Both the position numbers and the translations under genes were made by a program. A model generated the notes under the pieces. The model was not told where the DNA came from. It did no database searches and saw nothing but the letters and a program-made list of their open reading frames with translations. Shown one piece after another: positions 62,484 to 64,000 of a DNA stretch of 64,000 nt. Every line of letters begins with the position of its first letter. Within the stretch, counting starts at the first letter, position 1. Origin of the DNA: Marine Group I thaumarchaeote (GTDB lineage Archaea; Thermoproteota; Nitrososphaeria; Nitrososphaerales; Nitrosopumilaceae); the NCBI GenBank assembly GCA_013390785.1, contig JACASW010000006.1:1-64000 (forward strand). Direction: 5' to 3'.

Positions 62484-64000
62484 TTATAAATCTTCTTTCA
62501 AAATTTTATTTTCTTTAGAAGTTTTTCTAATTCTCTTGACAATAACTGAGATCACTATTATCGCAACGATAATGGAGCTAATTATAATTAGCAGATTGTT
62601 TCCAGCGGATGGTTCCTTTTCTTCGGAAATAATAGACGTTTCCTGAACAAACGCATGATCAACATTAAATGATAACATCTTTGCCTGTTCATTTTCAGCC
62701 AGATCTACAGCCATAATCTTCAAATCATAAACCCCATCATCAATTTCAGTTACATTAAATGAATGAAATGTTATATCATCCAAAGATTCACCGTTTGGCA
62801 ACAAAATTGTGATCGACCCATCCTCAGCCAAATTTTCATCCTTTACTTTGAAATCAATATTTAGTGAGTGTGATACGGTTGTGCCGTTTGTTGGTGATTT
62901 TATCAAGATTTCTGGGGGTGTATTATCAACGGTAAAAGAAAATGTCTTATCAATATCATTGCCAATTATGTCACTCGCATGTATTCTCAAGTTATGCTCC
63001 CCGTCTGGCAACATTCCAAATATTAAAGGTAATTGCTCTTGCTCGCGTTCTTCCCCATCAAGATAATATTTCACAAAATCGGGATTTTTCTCAATTATCT
63101 CCGGCAGTATGTCAAATTTCTTGTTTATTAATTCGGGAACTTCAAATGTTATTTCAGGAGGCTTGTCATCAGGCACGATTGTAGTAAACTTTGCAGCAAG
63201 TGAGACAGGTTCCGTTATTTCCGTGCCGTCAAATAGGGTAGAATGTACAAGTAACGTGTATGTTCCAGTCTGGTTAATTGGAGCAAACAGTACAGTGGAT
63301 GTATTATCTTTGTTTTTTAGAGGATAGAACGTACCACCGCCGCTAAATGTGGACGTACCAAGCCAATCACCAGTTGGCCAACCCAGAAACTCACCAAATA
63401 CCCCTGATGGAAAATTTGTCTGTATGATTTTTCCCTGAGGATCAATCATAAACGCAGTAAAGTTTGTGTAATCATTTTCCCATTCAAAGTTGATAGTGGC
63501 AGAATTAATCGTATTGTCCTGTATGTCAAAATAATACTGTCTCCAATCACCAGCCATGTATCTGCTTGTCATATCAAAGGCGCCCTTTACGTAACCATTT
63601 CCATACAAAATATCACCTGATGAACCAAGAATGATTGTCTGCATTACATCTTTCTCAACGGTTTCAAGTACACCATATGATACAGGTGAATTAATTTCAT
63701 GATACTTTCCTTCAAAATTTAAGAATCCTTGATAAACACCAGTATGACTATCAGGAGGTACTGAAAGTGTAACACGCACACTCGAAGAGCTGTTTGGTGG
63801 AATCGTAATTTCTTTGTCTACAGTAATCTTATCCCACAAAACATTTTGATAGTAGCTTATTGAAAGAGCATAATCCATTGCAGTTGCATTTTGGTTAGTG
63901 TTTCCCTTCCAGAAAGAAAATTTCTTTGGGACAGGATATACTCCTATAATTGGTTCGTTTTCAAATTTTTCTACAGGATCTGACAGACGAATTTCTTGAA
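62484..64000 (-). CDS. Large secreted membrane-anchored protein, C-terminal part (N-terminus beyond window)
   Basis: The frame is open from 64000 down to 62484, at least 505 residues, and the start is outside the window. The visible part has several beta-sandwich domains (for example DVTEIDDGVYDLKIMAVDLAEN; DIIGNDIDKTFSFTVDN, of the Ig-like repeat kind found in surface proteins), and a C-terminal membrane helix (LLIIISSIIVAIIVISVIV) followed by a basic tail. Similar C-terminal regions occur in thaumarchaeal subtilase-type peptidases, but no catalytic residues are in view. Its end lies 24 bp from the Rieske gene in the same direction. Confidence 0.7.
   Translation of the reverse strand, partial: QEIRLSDPVEKFENEPIIGVYPVPKKFSFWKGNTNQNATAMDYALSISYYQNVLWDKITVDKEITIPPNSSSSVRVTLSVPPDSHTGVYQGFLNFEGKYHEINSPVSYGVLETVEKDVMQTIILGSSGDILYGNGYVKGAFDMTSRYMAGDWRQYYFDIQDNTINSATINFEWENDYTNFTAFMIDPQGKIIQTNFPSGVFGEFLGWPTGDWLGTSTFSGGGTFYPLKNKDNTSTVLFAPINQTGTYTLLVHSTLFDGTEITEPVSLAAKFTTIVPDDKPPEITFEVPELINKKFDILPEIIEKNPDFVKYYLDGEEREQEQLPLIFGMLPDGEHNLRIHASDIIGNDIDKTFSFTVDNTPPEILIKSPTNGTTVSHSLNIDFKVKDENLAEDGSITILLPNGESLDDITFHSFNVTEIDDGVYDLKIMAVDLAENEQAKMLSFNVDHAFVQETSIISEEKEPSAGNNLLIIISSIIVAIIVISVIVKRIRKTSKENKILKEDL

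Noticed and set aside
1-64000. Insertion sequences, integrases or phage genes
   Set aside because: No transposase, integrase, terminal repeats with target duplications or phage structural genes were seen anywhere in the window.

Overview
The window looks like chromosomal DNA from a low-GC, marine-type ammonia-oxidising thaumarchaeote (Nitrososphaeria, Nitrosopumilus-like). Four things point there: an undivided rpoA (A' and A'' in one 1264-codon gene) next to an undivided rpoB; three PEFG-CTERM surface proteins and a CFI-box-CTERM protein; an archaeal-type set of informational genes (L12, L30e, NusA-KH, S4/S13, Kae1, Bud32, archaeosine TGT, Taw1, translin); and a Rieske/cytochrome b/cupredoxin complex. 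Many genes have a TATA-like box about 22-27 nt before the start codon and no obvious Shine-Dalgarno, which fits leaderless transcription. TTG and GTG starts are common. The ammonia-oxidation genes themselves are not in this window.

Layout. 1-9.4 kb: a TRIC-type channel gene cut by the left edge, rpl12, an unknown gene, alaS-leuS, a geranylgeranyl-reductase-like flavoprotein, a YkgJ-type protein and a small winged-helix protein. 9.4-18.8 kb: tRNA-Gln, then the leftward RNA polymerase/ribosome operon rpoH-rpoB-rpoA-rpl30e-nusA-rps12-rps7. 19-21.7 kb: three tandem PEFG-CTERM proteins. 21.7-27.4 kb: a nickel-pincer cofactor region (larC, larE and a cysteine desulfurase leftward; malate dehydrogenase and larB rightward) and a VIT1/CCC1 transporter. 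27.5-36.9 kb: a radical SAM protein that may be a GDGT ring synthase, secreted and regulatory proteins, rps13-rps4, glmS, then cobT, an MBL hydrolase and nnrE leftward, and translin. 37-44.2 kb: tRNA-Leu, rpoN-eno-rps2, and the isoprenoid genes mevalonate kinase, isopentenyl phosphate kinase, an Idi-like Nudix protein and a prenyl synthase, ending in gltX. 44-53.9 kb: assorted metabolic and tRNA-modification genes. 54-58.4 kb: tgtA, a ferredoxin, a beta-CASP nuclease and a frameshifted OGG-type glycosylase. 58.4-64 kb: tRNA-Arg, small secreted proteins, the complex III operon and a large surface protein cut by the right edge.

How the genes work together. Membrane lipid synthesis is unusually well represented: the late mevalonate pathway, prenyl chain elongation, a candidate lipid reductase and a candidate ring synthase. 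Transcription and translation genes form the backbone. larB, larC and larE predict that the cell makes the nickel-pincer nucleotide, although no larA is visible here.

The most notable observations are: (1) the first 55 bases are an exact inverted copy of the start of leuS, fused in frame to the end of the channel gene, which looks like an inverted chimera or a real rearrangement; (2) a 37-bp promoter module with a palindrome shared by nusA and a ferredoxin gene 45 kb apart; (3) a cobT-family gene with no ATG/GTG/TTG start, apparently using ATT overlapping the upstream stop; (4) a lar cluster with a three-cysteine LarE next to a cysteine desulfurase; (5) a 119-bp perfect repeat that makes two PEFG tails identical; (6) a 26-residue tryptophan-rich membrane microprotein; (7) a tRNA-Gln with C33; and (8) a single-base frameshift in an A7 run in the glycosylase gene.
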